A stretch of DNA of 64,000 bases, from NCBI GenBank assembly GCA_006176705.1, contig QRFJ01006439.1, forward strand, positions 124,001 through 188,000. The letters run 5' to 3'. This DNA is from Cocos nucifera (taxonomy: Eukaryota > Streptophyta > Magnoliopsida > Arecales > Arecaceae). The position numbers and the translations under genes were made by a program. Of this stretch, positions 11,926 through 22,929 are shown in pieces (positions within the stretch are counted from its first letter, which is position 1; the number at the start of each line of letters is the position of its first letter). The notes under the pieces were generated by a model. The model was not told where the DNA came from. It saw only the letters and a program-made list of their open reading frames with translations, and made no database searches.

Positions 11926-12175
11926 TATATTCTAAAGCCAATCATTTAAGTTGTAGATAATTATAATTTATATTTAAATTATCAAATAATAATAGTTATT
12001 TGGCTCATTCATTATAAAAGATCTATCTTTCTTAAATAAACTATTAAGTTATGATGAAGTTCTTAGAACCATACTCAATCAATAAAGAAAGATTTATCGG
12101 ATGGTTCTTAAATGTGTTTATGATCAAATAATAAGTTATTAATTAGGATGATAACTTATTGAGTATAGGATGCTA
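11926..12175 (+). mobile_element. LTR fragment of the same SIRE-like family, inverted
   Basis: The sequence from TATATTCTAAAGCC to about 12,175 matches the opening 250 bases of the LTR found on the minus strand before 11,726. Shared blocks are 'ttgtaga', 'ttataatttata', 'atgatgaagt(t/c)cttag', 'aataa(t)aagttatt' and 'aatgataac' in the same order. It is therefore a truncated LTR start in plus orientation, only 12 bases from the truncated pol of the minus element. Confidence 0.55.
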
Positions 12176-15111
12176 TATGTTGTTAAAAATAAATTTGAAT
12201 AGTTAATCAAGCATGTTGATGTAAATGATGTTGAGAAAGTAGAAGATTCAATAGAAGCTAAGCCAACCCCCAAGCTTGAGCTTAAGCAACTCCCTTCTTA
12301 CTTAAGATATGCATTCTTGGGAGACTCATTTATTTTTTCTGACAGTATATCTACTTATTTATCTACTGAACAAGAGAAAAAATTATTGCATGTGTTGAGA
12401 AAGTATAAGAAAGCACTAGGTTGGTCTATTAATGATATTAAGGGGATTAGTCCCAGTATATGCATGCATAAAATTTTAATAAAAGATAATTACAAACCTT
12501 CAATTGAGGATCAGCGTAGGTTAAATCCTAATACGAAGGAAGTAGTTAGAGCTAAAGTAATGAAATTACTTGATGCAAGAATTATCTATCCTATTTTTTA
12601 TAGTAGTTGGGTGAGTCCTGTTCAAATAGTTCATCATAGTATTACTTGAGCAATTTTGTGTGTGTATTGATTGTAGGAAGTTAAACAAAGCTACACGTAA
12701 AGACCATTTTTTCTTGCCTTTTATTGACTATATGCTTGAGAGATTGTCTGAATATTCCTTCTACTATTTTCTAGATGATTATTCTGGATATTTTTAAATT
12801 TTAATTGCACCTGAGGTCCAAGAAAAAACTACATTTACTTGCCCATATAGAACATTTGCATATAGGAGAATGTCATTTGTGTTATGCAATGCACCTGCAA
12901 CTTTTCAAAGATGTATGATGTCTATATTCTTTGACATGGTTGAAAAATTTATTAAAATTTTTATGAATGATTTTTTAGATTTTGATCTTTCTTTCGATAT
13001 ATGTTTGACTAACCTCTTCCAAATTCTACAGCATTGTGAAGAAACTAATCTTGTATTGAATTAGAAGAAGTATCATTTTATGGCGCAGAAAGAAGTAGTG
13101 TTAGGCCACAAGATTTTATCAGAGACATAGAAGTGGACAAAGCAAAGGTGGAGGTCATTGAAAAATTACCACCACCAACATCTGTTAAAGAAGTGAGAAG
13201 TTTTTTAGAACATATTGGCTTCTATAGAAGATTTATAAAAGACTTCTCCAAAATTATCAAACCTCTTTGTAATTTATTGATCAAGGATGTGCCTTTTAAA
13301 TTTACTGATGAGTGTTTAGTTGCTTTTAACAGGTTAAAGAGAAAATTAATCTCAACTCGTATCATCACTGCACCTGATTGAAATTTACCATTTGAACTTA
13401 TGTGTGATGCAAGCAACTACGCTATAGGTGCAGTCTTGGGGCAAAGAAAGGAGAATAGACTTCATGTGATGTACTATGCGAGTTGGACACTGAATGATGC
13501 ATAATTGAATTATGCCACCATAGAGAAAGGGTTGCTTGCTATTATTTTTACTTTTGATAAATTTAGGCCATATCTTATAGGAGCAAAAATAATAGTTTAT
13601 ACTGATCACTCAACAATTAAATATTTACTTGAAAAAAAGATGTGAAACCAAGACTAATTCGTTGGGTGCTCTTGTTGTAGGAATTTGACTTAGAGATTAG
13701 GGATAAGAAAGGAGCAGAAAATCTTGTAGCTTATCACTTATCTCGATTAGAGTTAGGTAAAAAAATTGAGGATACTGAAGTACTCATTAACGAGTCATTC
13801 CCTGATGAGCAATTATTTACATTACTCATATCTAGCACATCCTAGTATGCTGATATTGTTAATTTTAAGGCATGTAATATTATTCCTCCTGAATTTAATT
13901 ACCAGTAGAAAAAAAATTTTATATGATGCAAAATATTATTTTTGGAAGGATCCATATTTATATAAGTATTGTCCAGATCAACTAATTAGAAAATGTGTGC
14001 CTGATGATGAAATTAAAAATATTTTAAAATACTACCATTCATTAGAGTGTGGGGGTCATTTTGGATCCAGCAAAATAGCTGCTAAAGTATTACCATGTGG
14101 TTTTTATTGGCCTAACCTATTTAAAGATGCTATTGCTTTTATTTTTTCTTATGACCGATGTCAAAGAACAAGAATATTTCTTTTAGATAGGAAATGCCAC
14201 TAACTAATATCCTTTAGGTAGAGCTATTTGATGTGTGGGGATTAGATTTTATGGGATCTTTTTTACTTTCTCATTCAAATCAATACATCTTGGTGGCGGT
14301 GGACTGTGTATCCAAATGAATCGAGGCAATAACACTTTCCTCTAATGATGCCAAGAGTGTGCTCAAGTTCTTAAAGAAATATATATTCACACACTTTGGT
14401 GTTCCAAGGGCTATCATCATGGATGGAGGTAAGCATTTTTGTAATCATTATTTGAATTTTCTACTTACAAAATATGGTATTACTCATTGTGTAGGTACAC
14501 CATATCATCCCCAAATAAGTGGACAAGTGGAGATCTCTAATCATGAAATTAAAAGAATATTGGAGACTATTGTCAACTCATCGAGAAAGGACTGGTTCCT
14601 AAAATTAGATGATACATTATGGACATACAGAACAACATTCAAAATACCAATTGGGATGTCCCCATATCGTTTAGTTTATGGAAAAGCATGCTACTTGCCT
14701 ATGGAGCTAGAGCATCGAGCTTACTGGCAACTAGGTTGCTAAATTTTAATATGAAAACTGCCGAAGAGAAAAGATTACTATAATTTAATGAACTTGATGA
14801 GTTCCACCTCCATGCATATAAAAATGCAAGAATTTATAAGGAGAGAATGAAAAAGATGGCATGATAAATATATTATGAAGCATGAATTTCAAGTAGAACA
14901 AAAGGTATTGTTGTATAACTTTCGCCTAAAGCTATTTCCAAATAAGCTCCGATCTAGGTGGTCAAGTCCATTTGAGATTGTACAAGTTTTTTCATATGAA
15001 GCTGTTGAGCTGAAGAATGGTGATAGGACCTTCAAGGTCAATGGGCAAAGGTTGAAAGAATACATAGATGGAGGATTTGAGCAACCAAAACCCTCCATAT
15101 CGCTAACATAA
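12176..15111 (+). pseudogene. Athila-type Ty3 pol (RT, RNase H, integrase), decayed
   Basis: This is the polyprotein of a Ty3 element of the Athila group, 5'-truncated (gag and protease are missing). In order: the RT N-terminus with KGISPS and RRLNP (12,317-12,649); RT fingers and palm with the catalytic box at 12,960-12,971; the RT C-terminal part with PPPTSVKEVRSFL (13,133-13,381); RNase H with CDAS and TDHS (13,395-13,640); the integrase zinc domain with YHSLECGGHFG (13,960-14,190); the integrase core (14,220-14,742) with D, D and E visible in GLDFMG, MDGG and GQVE; and a C-terminal KLRSRW/PFE segment (14,875-15,111). The RT box reads FMND instead of FMDD, and the second zinc-domain Cys pair has lost a Cys (SYDRC). 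Several stops replace Trp or Gln, and there is a frameshift near 13,640. It cannot encode an active enzyme. Confidence 0.9.
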
Positions 15112-16739
15112 TACACTGGGATAGTCAAGCTAACGACTATAAACTAGTGCTTCTTAGGAGGCAATCAAAGTTTTTTTTTTTTTTGAGTCAATCTTGATTT
15201 TTATCTTTACTATATTTCCAAAGTTTGAATGAACGTTGTTTACATTTTATAGGCACATTGAAGAAGACAAGAGAGGTGAAATGATTGAGGATGAGTTATA
15301 AACTCGTACAAGCATATAAGCACGCCACAAAAGAGAGTATCCCTAACCTTAAGAATGTCTTGCTATAATATGTATTGTAATGGTGATCTTGTCATTAAGG
15401 ATAATGTCTAATTTAGGTTTGGGAGTGCATTTGCATTTGCATGAGCATTTTGTATTAGTAATATAAGATTGCCATTATGCTTACATCTTTGTCTTTATTT
15501 TTGTTTTATTTTATTTATTTATAAATAATAATAATAATAATAATAAAATAATAAAATAAAAAAAGGGGATGTTGATTCACTGATGACTTATAAGGATATA
15601 GAGGAGGGATGATTTTGCCTTTGTGTTTGGCTATCTTAGCTTTGAATTTAGAAGTCAAATTCAAGGATTGACTATTTTAAACTTGTAAATTCTTAGATAA
15701 AATCTCGTATAGGAGATAATTACCTTGCTTCACCAATCCAGTTTGTGAGTTTTTGTTGTGTTTGTTGAAATGAAATGTAGACAATTTACTTGAGACAAAT
15801 GACATAGGCATTTCTTTGCTATACCCTTTTGATCCCTTGTATTTTCTTTCCATCCTATCTCATATCTACGGTTCATAATTTTTGAGAATAAATTGATTAC
15901 AATGGTTAGAGCACACTGAATTTTTTTAGTATTCCTTTCATGAGAAAAAAAATAAAGAGAGCACAATCTACTCCTCTATTTCAAGTTGCCTAAAAACTAA
16001 AAGTATTCATGAGCCCCATGTTTCCTAGTAACTAGAAGTATTCATGAGCCCCATGTTTGCTTTTACGTCAAATAGTGGCTTGAATTATGAGTATGCAAAA
16101 CACTTGAAGTATATGACTTACTGAGTAATCGGATGCCTTCATCACTAATGTTGGTATTCACGTAAAAAGACAAATGATGACTTAAGGAAGAGTGCCGAAG
16201 TGTATAGGCTATTTTGAAAGCATAAAACAAAATAAATAAAGAAAGGGATGTAAAGTATAAATAATTGAGTATGCTTTGATTTATTGTGGTTAATTTATTT
16301 TCACTTATATGACCATAACCATCATTCTTGGTGCTTGCATTCCATTTTAACATGTAAAAGTCCTATTAATCTCTGGAGTATATATGTTGTTTGTACTAGT
16401 GGAGATGGACTGATAGGATTTTGCATGCAGGGTTGGATGTTTGAACCGAATTATTTTATTAAAACCTAAAGAAAGCAGGATAGCTATTGATTGTGCGTGA
16501 TTTTGTTTGAGTTTGAATGAGTTTAGAATAGTTAGCTTTTGGATTTGCCTTTCGATTTTAGATTGAAGTGGTTAAGCCATGGCATTTGGATAGAAATTAC
16601 TCCTTTATGTCTCGATGGATCTTAAGTATATTAATATTAAATAAAGTTTTTAGCATTAACTTTTATTTTAGATTCTCCATTTTTAATTTAGATTTTTTTT
16701 TTGCTTGGGGACAAGCAAAAACTTAGATTTGGGAGTATT
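15112..16739 (+). mobile_element. Athila element 3' untranslated region
   Basis: Between the pol end and the LTR is about 1.6 kb without a supported gene. In this group the interval sometimes holds an envelope-like frame; here only short open frames exist (15730-15966 minus, 16063-16353 minus) with no recognised domain. The block 'cagtcaagctaacga' just after pol is typical of the group. An (AAT)n run lies at about 15,522-15,560. The end shows 'gcttggggacaagcaa' and a purine-rich segment (TTTGGGAGTA, about 16,727-16,737) that would act as the polypurine tract. Confidence 0.65.
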
Positions 16740-18432
16740 TGATGTGTTACATTTTTGTAGTAATTATTATTATTAGTTTTAATAATTTTGATGAAATTGG
16801 TATAATAATTAACTAAATAAATGTAAGAACTCGATATGTTTTATGTCATTTGCAAGTAATTGAGCTAGGTCACATCTTATTGGGCTTAACCATATTTTAA
16901 AGGTCAAATTAAGTGAAATTGGTTGAGTCAAATTCAGCAGAATTTATCATCCGGAGTCATCAGGATCTTGCATCAAAATCAGAGTCCATCTCAAAATAGA
17001 ATAATCAAATCAAGATATCAATGGACCTTACACCTTATCTTTTTTTTGGCATCATTAGCAAGAAAAGAAATCAAAGTGTAAAAAATAAATCAAGCAGTTA
17101 ATCTCTCTCATCTTGTCAACCAATCTAAATTCTATATACTTTGACAATGAAGATCCCTAAAAGATAAGCTATAGGACTCCAAATTGAGCAAGACTAGATC
17201 CTGCAGAATTTTGAGAGAAGCAAGAAAGAAACATAATTTATAGAATTAAATTTAGATTCTAGATGAAGTAGCTACAATAGATTGAAGTCGGTAACAATAT
17301 TGGATAAAATAAGAAACACCCGATACACCTAGATTCTTCTTAGTTTTTCTTGGCACAAAGACCTGTTATGGCAATCAATTTTAGATGGCAAAGAGCCATC
17401 TCGAAAAAAATTAAATAGTAGAAAATTAGAGTCCAAACTAATTCTGCATGAAGAGCAAATTTGGAAAGAGTTGGGACCAATTCTTAGAAAACCTGATTTG
17501 GGTAGCTGAAACCTTACTTTGTTTTGCAGATTTTGTGGATCCAGGAAGGCTTAAGAAGGAAGGAATCCTTCTCCACTAATTAACCATGCCTTCTTTCCTT
17601 CTTTTACTATAAAAATTAAAATAAAATCAAAAAATTTGGACAACATAAGGAGTAGATGGCTGGTGGTTGCTTGAAGCCTATCCAAAGGAGAGATTCTATA
17701 CCAAATAAAAAGAATTATATATAGAATAAAATCATGAGAAATTATCATCTTAACCCTAGCCCTAGTCCTATTTAAGGATCCTAAAACACCAGCAAAGGGA
17801 GAGGAGAATTATCTTTAAAAGCTGGTTATCAAGCAATGAGAGTTTGGAGCATCTAGAAGATTTGAAGAGAGGATTCGTTCGACTCTACAATTCCTTCAAA
17901 GTTTTTAATTTTTTTCCTTGTCTACTTTGAATTTATTTTTTAAAACTCATTGTTAGGATGATTTTGAATTTTTATTCAAGTAAACTTGAGTTTGATTTTG
18001 ATATGATGAAAAGCTAAATTTCTAGCTAGGATACCTGATGTAATTTAGATTCAATTTTAATTTCAGATCTTGTATTAATTTTTTTTATTAATGCAATTGC
18101 TTGTTATTTACACTTAATGCTTTTAAGTATTATTATCTTTGATACTTGATTGATTTTGATTTATAATTGATATTGAAAAGAAAAATTATAAATTAGAGTT
18201 AATAATAAGCATCATAGAAATAATAATTGAAGCGAAAGCAAAAGATTTGACCTATAGAATCTTGAAAATAATCACTGTGCTTAATGAACTAATTGAAATC
18301 TATTTTACTATTGAAAGATAGATTATAGATTTTAATTAATATTTTTAATAAGTCTCAAGAGAGATTATTAAATAATTTAGAATTATTGATCCTTGTATTA
18401 ATAATTAAATTTGAATTATTAAATAATTTATG
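16740..18432 (+). mobile_element. Athila 3' LTR, truncated at its right end
   Basis: The LTR starts with TGATGTGTTACA directly after the purine tract. It is non-coding and AT-rich, with 'tatttaagg' at about 17,769-17,778 as a possible TATA-like site. At about 18,432 composition changes abruptly to the GC-richer gag sequence of the next Ty3 element, so the LTR end (..CA) is lost. No matching 5' LTR remains in the window, so the left boundary rests on the purine tract and TG start. Confidence 0.6.
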
Positions 18433-18950
18433 TTTGGCGAGGAAAGTCGAGTGAAGCTCGATCGCATTTTCGGACTCCTTCTGAGCGCAAACGAATCCGA
18501 ACTCCCCCCCGAGCTCGGAGGCAGGGAAGCCCCGATGAAAGGGCGCGCCGAGATTCTCCCCAACGAAGATTTCACAATTACGCCCCTCTTAATGCTCTGA
18601 AAACCCAAGTGCTGATGAAAATCAGAAAATAGCTGCCAAAGTCGGAGAGGATGCGTTCTCACCCCGACAAGCGCAATCTCAACAAGTTCTGCCTTTATCA
18701 TCGTGACCACGGTCACGATACAGAAGAGTGCATCCAACTTCAGGATGAGATCGAGGAGCTCGTCAGGCAAGGATGACTTGATCGATTCCTGCGGAGACGG
18801 CCCGAAGGATGGGAAGATCGGCTAAGGGCGTTATCGCAGCCTAAGCCACCAAGGGGGGAGGACCAATAAGAAGATCGGCCGCCTCTCAACGTCATCAATA
18901 CTATCTCGAAGGGGCTTCAGCAAGAAGAGGCCAGCGAATCTGAGAAATCG
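18433..18950 (+). pseudogene. Tat-lineage Ty3 gag C-terminus
   Basis: The frame around 18,690-18,790 carries the Tat gag zinc-knuckle-like motif FCLYHRDHGHDTEEC followed by IQLQDEIEEL and a basic tail. The same motif occurs in the two non-autonomous relatives (47,300s minus; 34,850s plus, second half only). There is a stop at about 18,775 and the gag N-terminus and 5' LTR are absent, so the element is truncated at its 5' side, abutting the Athila LTR. Confidence 0.7.
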
Positions 18951-19664
18951 GTGAAGAGACGGAGGACCAAGGAACCCATGACCTTTACCGAGGCGGATGC
19001 CCAGAGAATCCAGTTACCGCACAACGACGCGGTTGTAATCTCTTTAAACATTGCCGACTATGATGTACGCCACATTTTAATAGATAATGGAAGCTCGACC
19101 GACATATTATTTTACGATGCCTTCTCAAAAATGTCCTTATTCGATGACCGCTTGGAACCTATGAACTCTTCTTTGATAGGATTCGTTGGCAATGTCGTAC
19201 CAATTGAGAGTATAACAACTTTGGCTATGACTGCAAGGCAACGTCCGAAATTGACTAAGGCACAGATCAATTTTCTAGTCGTGAGGACTCCGTCTGCCTA
19301 TAATGCTATTCTCGGCCGACCTGATCTAAATGCACTTCGAACAATGGTATCAACCTATTATTTGAAGATGAAGTTCCCGAGAAGTCACGGGATCGAAGAG
19401 GTCAGAGGAGATCAGGCTCTGGCGAGGCACTGCTACTCAATCGCCCTACATAAGAAAGAGCGATCCGATCCTTATCTTGTTGATGGGCTGGATGTCCGCG
19501 ACGACTTCACTGAAGAGCGAAGCGAGTCTATGGAGGACCTCGTCTCTATACCTTTAAACGACGAAAACGTGGAGCACGCGGTGCAGATCGACTCCAACTT
19601 AGAAGACGAGGTTCGGGAGCAACTCGTTACCTTCCTCAGGAGAAGCGCGGACATCTTCGCCTAA
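18951..19664 (+). pseudogene. Tat-lineage Ty3 protease domain
   Basis: An open stretch of 237 codons holds the retropepsin core. The active-site motif IDNGSS is at about 19,078-19,098, followed by the flap region and LGRPDLNAL (about 19,309-19,335), which is the second conserved strand of this family. It cleaves the gag-pol precursor in working elements. The C-terminal half (DLVSIPLN..., ADIFA) is the linker leading into reverse transcriptase. This is the longest undamaged frame in the element, although it has no independent start signal; in the living element it would be part of one polyprotein. Confidence 0.85.
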
Positions 19665-20482
19665 ACCCCAACGGATATGCGAGAATCGACGCCGAGGTCA
19701 TGGAACATCGGCTGGCCGTTGATTCGAAGCATCGGCCAATAAAAAAAAATGCGCCACCACGCCCTAGAGAGGTAGAAAGCAATCGCCGAAGTAGATAAGC
19801 TCCACAAAGCCAGATTCATCTGGAAGGTTAATTATCCGATCTAAGTCTCAAACGTGGTCCTCGTCAAAAAGACGAACAAGTAGAGGATATGCATTGACTT
19901 CAAAAAGCTGAATAAGACCTGCCCGAAAGATAGCTATCCCTACCCAGGATTGATCAACTGGTGGACACAACCTCGGATCATGAGCTCCTCACCTTCATGG
20001 ATGCCTTCTCCGATTATAACCAAATACGAATGGCACCTGAGGATGAGGAGAAAATCGCTTTTGTTACTAACTGTGGTCTTTATTATTACAGAGTCATGCC
20101 CTTTGGACTCAAAAATGCAGGGGCAACATACCAACATCTGATCAATAAGATCTTCAAGGAGCAGATCGGCCACAATATGGAGGTGTACGTGGATGACATG
20201 TTCGTCAAAAGCCGAGCTTCTACAAACCACCTCGCTGATCTTGAAGAGACCTTCGGCGCACTCAAAAAGCACAAGATGAAACTGAACCCGACCAAGTACG
20301 CCTTTAGTGTGACCTCTAGAAAGTTTCTAAGGTTCATGGTGTCGAGGTGTGAGATTGAAGCAAACCCCGAGAAAGTACGGGCCATTCAGGAGATGACTGC
20401 TTCGAAAATGATCAAAGAAGTCCAGCGCCTGACTAAAAAAATGGCGTCCCTAAATCGCTTCGTTTCAAGATCGACCGAATGA
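19665..20482 (+). pseudogene. Tat-lineage Ty3 reverse transcriptase
   Basis: After several stops near 19,664-19,880 the frame enters RT proper. RICIDFKKLNK is visible around 19,880-19,913, then a frameshift near 19,950, then the palm with MDAFSDYNQI, MPFGLKNAGATYQ and the catalytic YVDD (about 20,186-20,197). The catalytic box is intact. Connection sequence follows to 20,482. A plus-strand frame in another register (19950-20141) is an artefact of the frameshift. Confidence 0.88.
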
Positions 20483-20499
20483 TGTATGCCCTTCTTCCA

Positions 20500-20950
20500 A
20501 GTTCTCAGGCAACCAAAGAACTTCTACAGGACGACGCAGTGCCAACGGACGTTCGAGGAGCTTAAAAACTACCTCGACTCACCCCACTGCTGGCAAAGCC
20601 CGAATCCGGAGAGAAATTATTCCTGTACCTAACAGTCTCCCCGATGACCCTAACGGCAGTCCTGATCAAGAAAGAAGTAAAGATGCAGCGATCGATCTAC
20701 TACGTAAGCCGAATCCTAAGGGATGCGGAGACCAAATACTCTAGGCTTGAAAAATTGACTTACTCTCCTCTAATTGCTGCTAAGAGACTCCGACATTATT
20801 TTCAGAAGCACACCATAATGGTCCTCACAGACCAATCAATAAAAGCAGTCCTTCACCGAACGAATGCTTTCGGAAGAATCGCAAAATAGACAATCGAGCT
20901 CACGGAGTTTGACATCAACTATCGACCCCGACCATCGATCAAGGCCCAGA
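20500..20950 (+). pseudogene. Tat-lineage Ty3 first RNase H domain
   Basis: The frame 20,644-20,889 includes YYVSRIL, the Y-S-R-L-E-K helix and VLTDQS, the standard Ty3 RNase H that degrades RNA in RNA:DNA hybrids. The upstream part (about 20,520-20,640) is shifted in frame. The TAG after RIAK stands where relatives have Trp. Confidence 0.75.
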
Positions 20951-21555
20951 TATTGACAGATTTTGTATTAGAATGTACCATTCTAGTTGAAGCCGAGCTT
21001 GAACAGAACGAGACTAGCACCCTGCTGTCGCGACCGAACCTCTCCGAGGAAAGTGCCGACCTTCCCGAAGGCTTTTGGGCTCTGCACGTGGATGATTCGT
21101 CCAACTCTGTTGGAACTGGTGCGAGGTTGCTCTTGGTCAGTCCCGAGGGAGTCGTCGCCGAGTATGCGCTACGCTTCGAATTCCCTGCGACCAACAATGA
21201 AGCCAAATATGAAGTGTTGATCGCCGAATTAAAAATAGCAAGAAAATTGAAAATAGATCGACTTCGAGTCTATAGCGATTTCTAATTGGTGGTCGGCCAA
21301 ATTAATGACAGCTACGAAGCGCAGGAGGAAAGCATAATGAAATACCTTGGAAAAGTGAAGAATTTGACTTCGGCCTTCGGCAGTTTCGACATTCGACAGA
21401 TTTCGAGGGCAGAAAATGCAAGAGCCAATCTTCTCTCCAAGTTGGCCACTTCAATCCCAGCCGAACTGCTCAAAGAAATATTTTTGGAGACTCTGAAGTG
21501 CCCAAGCCTAGAGGAATCCCAAGTCGTCCTACAGACGAAGTTCGAGCCGAGCTAG
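20951..21555 (+). pseudogene. Tat-lineage Ty3 second (archaeal-type) RNase H domain
   Basis: Two adjoining frames (20,953-21,285 and 21,286-21,555) form a second RNase H with HVDDSSN, then the NNEAKYE helix with E, then a YSD strand, and finally the conserved ENARAN/L-S-K-L-A terminal helix. A second RNase H after the first is a known hallmark of the Tat group of plant Ty3 elements, which is why I place the element there. A single stop (TAA where relatives have Gln) splits the domain. Confidence 0.78.
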
Positions 21556-22760
21556 ATTGATCCGTTGGTCGCCTACCTCAAGAAGGGAGTCCTTCTTCAT
21601 GATCCGAAAGAAGCTCGAAAACTCCGAAATCAAGCCTCCTGGTACATTTTATACGAGGACAGGTTGTATAAGAGGTCATATTCACTGTCGCTGCTAAAAT
21701 GTCTCCAACCTTCAGAGGCCAACCTCGCATTGTGAGAGGTGCACGAGGGACTTTGTAGAAGTCACGTAGGAGCTAGGTCCCTGTCACAAAAACTACTTCG
21801 ACAATGATACTATTGGCCGACCTTGTTTCATGATTCCATGGAGTATGTTAAGAAATGCGACCGCTGTCAGAAAAATGCAAACGTACAAAGACAGCCGACC
21901 TCCGAGCTTACTCTGCGAAGTACACCTTGACCATTTACGCAATGGGGAATGGACATACTTAGCCCTTTTCCGACGACATCAGAACAGCGAAAGTTTCTCC
22001 TGATCGCAATTGACTATTTCATCAAGTGGGCCGAAGTCGAACCACTAGCGAAGATTACCAAGGCCAAGGTACAGAACTTCGTCTGGAAGTCGATAGTCTA
22101 TCGATTTGGTCTCTCTCAAACTCTCATAATCGATAATGGACGACAGTTCGCTTAGACGAGGTTCACCGAGTTCTGTGAAAACCTAAATATCTCCCATCAC
22201 TTTACATCGGTAGCTCACCCACAGACCAATAAAGAAGCTGAAGTGACCAATCGGACTCTACTACAAGGCATCAAAACAAGGCTCGACAGAGCAAAGGGAG
22301 CCTAGGTGGACGAACTCTATCACGTCCTCTGAGTGTACCGAACTACACAAAAATTGTCGATTGGGAAAACACCATTCACCTTGGCCTTTGGCACGGAGAC
22401 AGTCCTCCCGATTGAATTTAAGCTCCCGTCAGCACGAGTCGTGGCCTTCAACGAGCAACACAACCCATAGGACCTCAGAGTTAACCTCGATCTGCTGGAA
22501 GAAAAAAGGAAAGAAACCCACATCCAAATGGCAGCCTACAGACGAAAGGTGGTCCGGTACTACAACTCCAAAATTAGAAGTAAGACATTCAAAGTGGAAG
22601 ACTTAGTACTTCGACGAGTCGTCGTCTCTCAACTTTAGAGCTAGGAGAAGCTTGCCCCAAATTGGGAAGGCCCGTATGAAGTGGTGGAGGTCATCCAGTC
22701 CGAAACTTATCGTCTGAAAAAGCTCAAAGGAATAATACTTCCACGACCTTGAAACTCAAA
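21556..22760 (+). pseudogene. Tat-lineage Ty3 integrase
   Basis: The zinc domain is recognisable at about 21,740-21,880 (VHEG..CRSHVG, then CDRCQKN). The catalytic core follows with WGMDIL (first D), IIDNGRQF (second D) and HPQTNKEAEV (E) at about 21,935-22,250. The C-terminal part contains KLAPNWEGPYEV and YRLKKL. Integrase inserts the cDNA copy. There are at least seven in-frame stops; most are at codons that are Trp or Arg in relatives, so the enzyme is dead although all three catalytic acidic residues are still readable. Confidence 0.87.
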
Positions 22761-22878
22761 AAATCTGAGGATGTATTACCAATAATCTACCTTCAATAAA
22801 ACTCCTTCATTTCAGCATTATTGTTTCCTAGTGCAAGAATTATATGATGACAGGAAAGAAATGACCGAAGGTGGCCGT

Positions 22879-22906
22879 GTTAGGAACAGGAGAACCTTAT
22901 CCTAAC
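22879..22906 (+). repeat. Conserved inverted repeat between pol and the minisatellite
   Basis: GTTAGGA at 22,879 pairs with TCCTAAC ending at 22,906, with a 14-base interior that itself contains AGG...CCT. The same module appears at 35,207-35,237 and, reversed, at 46,771-46,801, in each case at the gag/pol-side edge of the array. Three weaker copies sit in the tandem repeat at 23,419-23,760. Confidence 0.75.
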
Positions 22907-22929
22907 ATGAGCAAAGTCGAAGATTGAGC

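Noticed and set aside
15730..16353. Possible envelope-like frame of the Athila element
   Set aside because: Only short minus-strand frames with no domain or signal; envelope-like frames of this group should be on the element's own strand.
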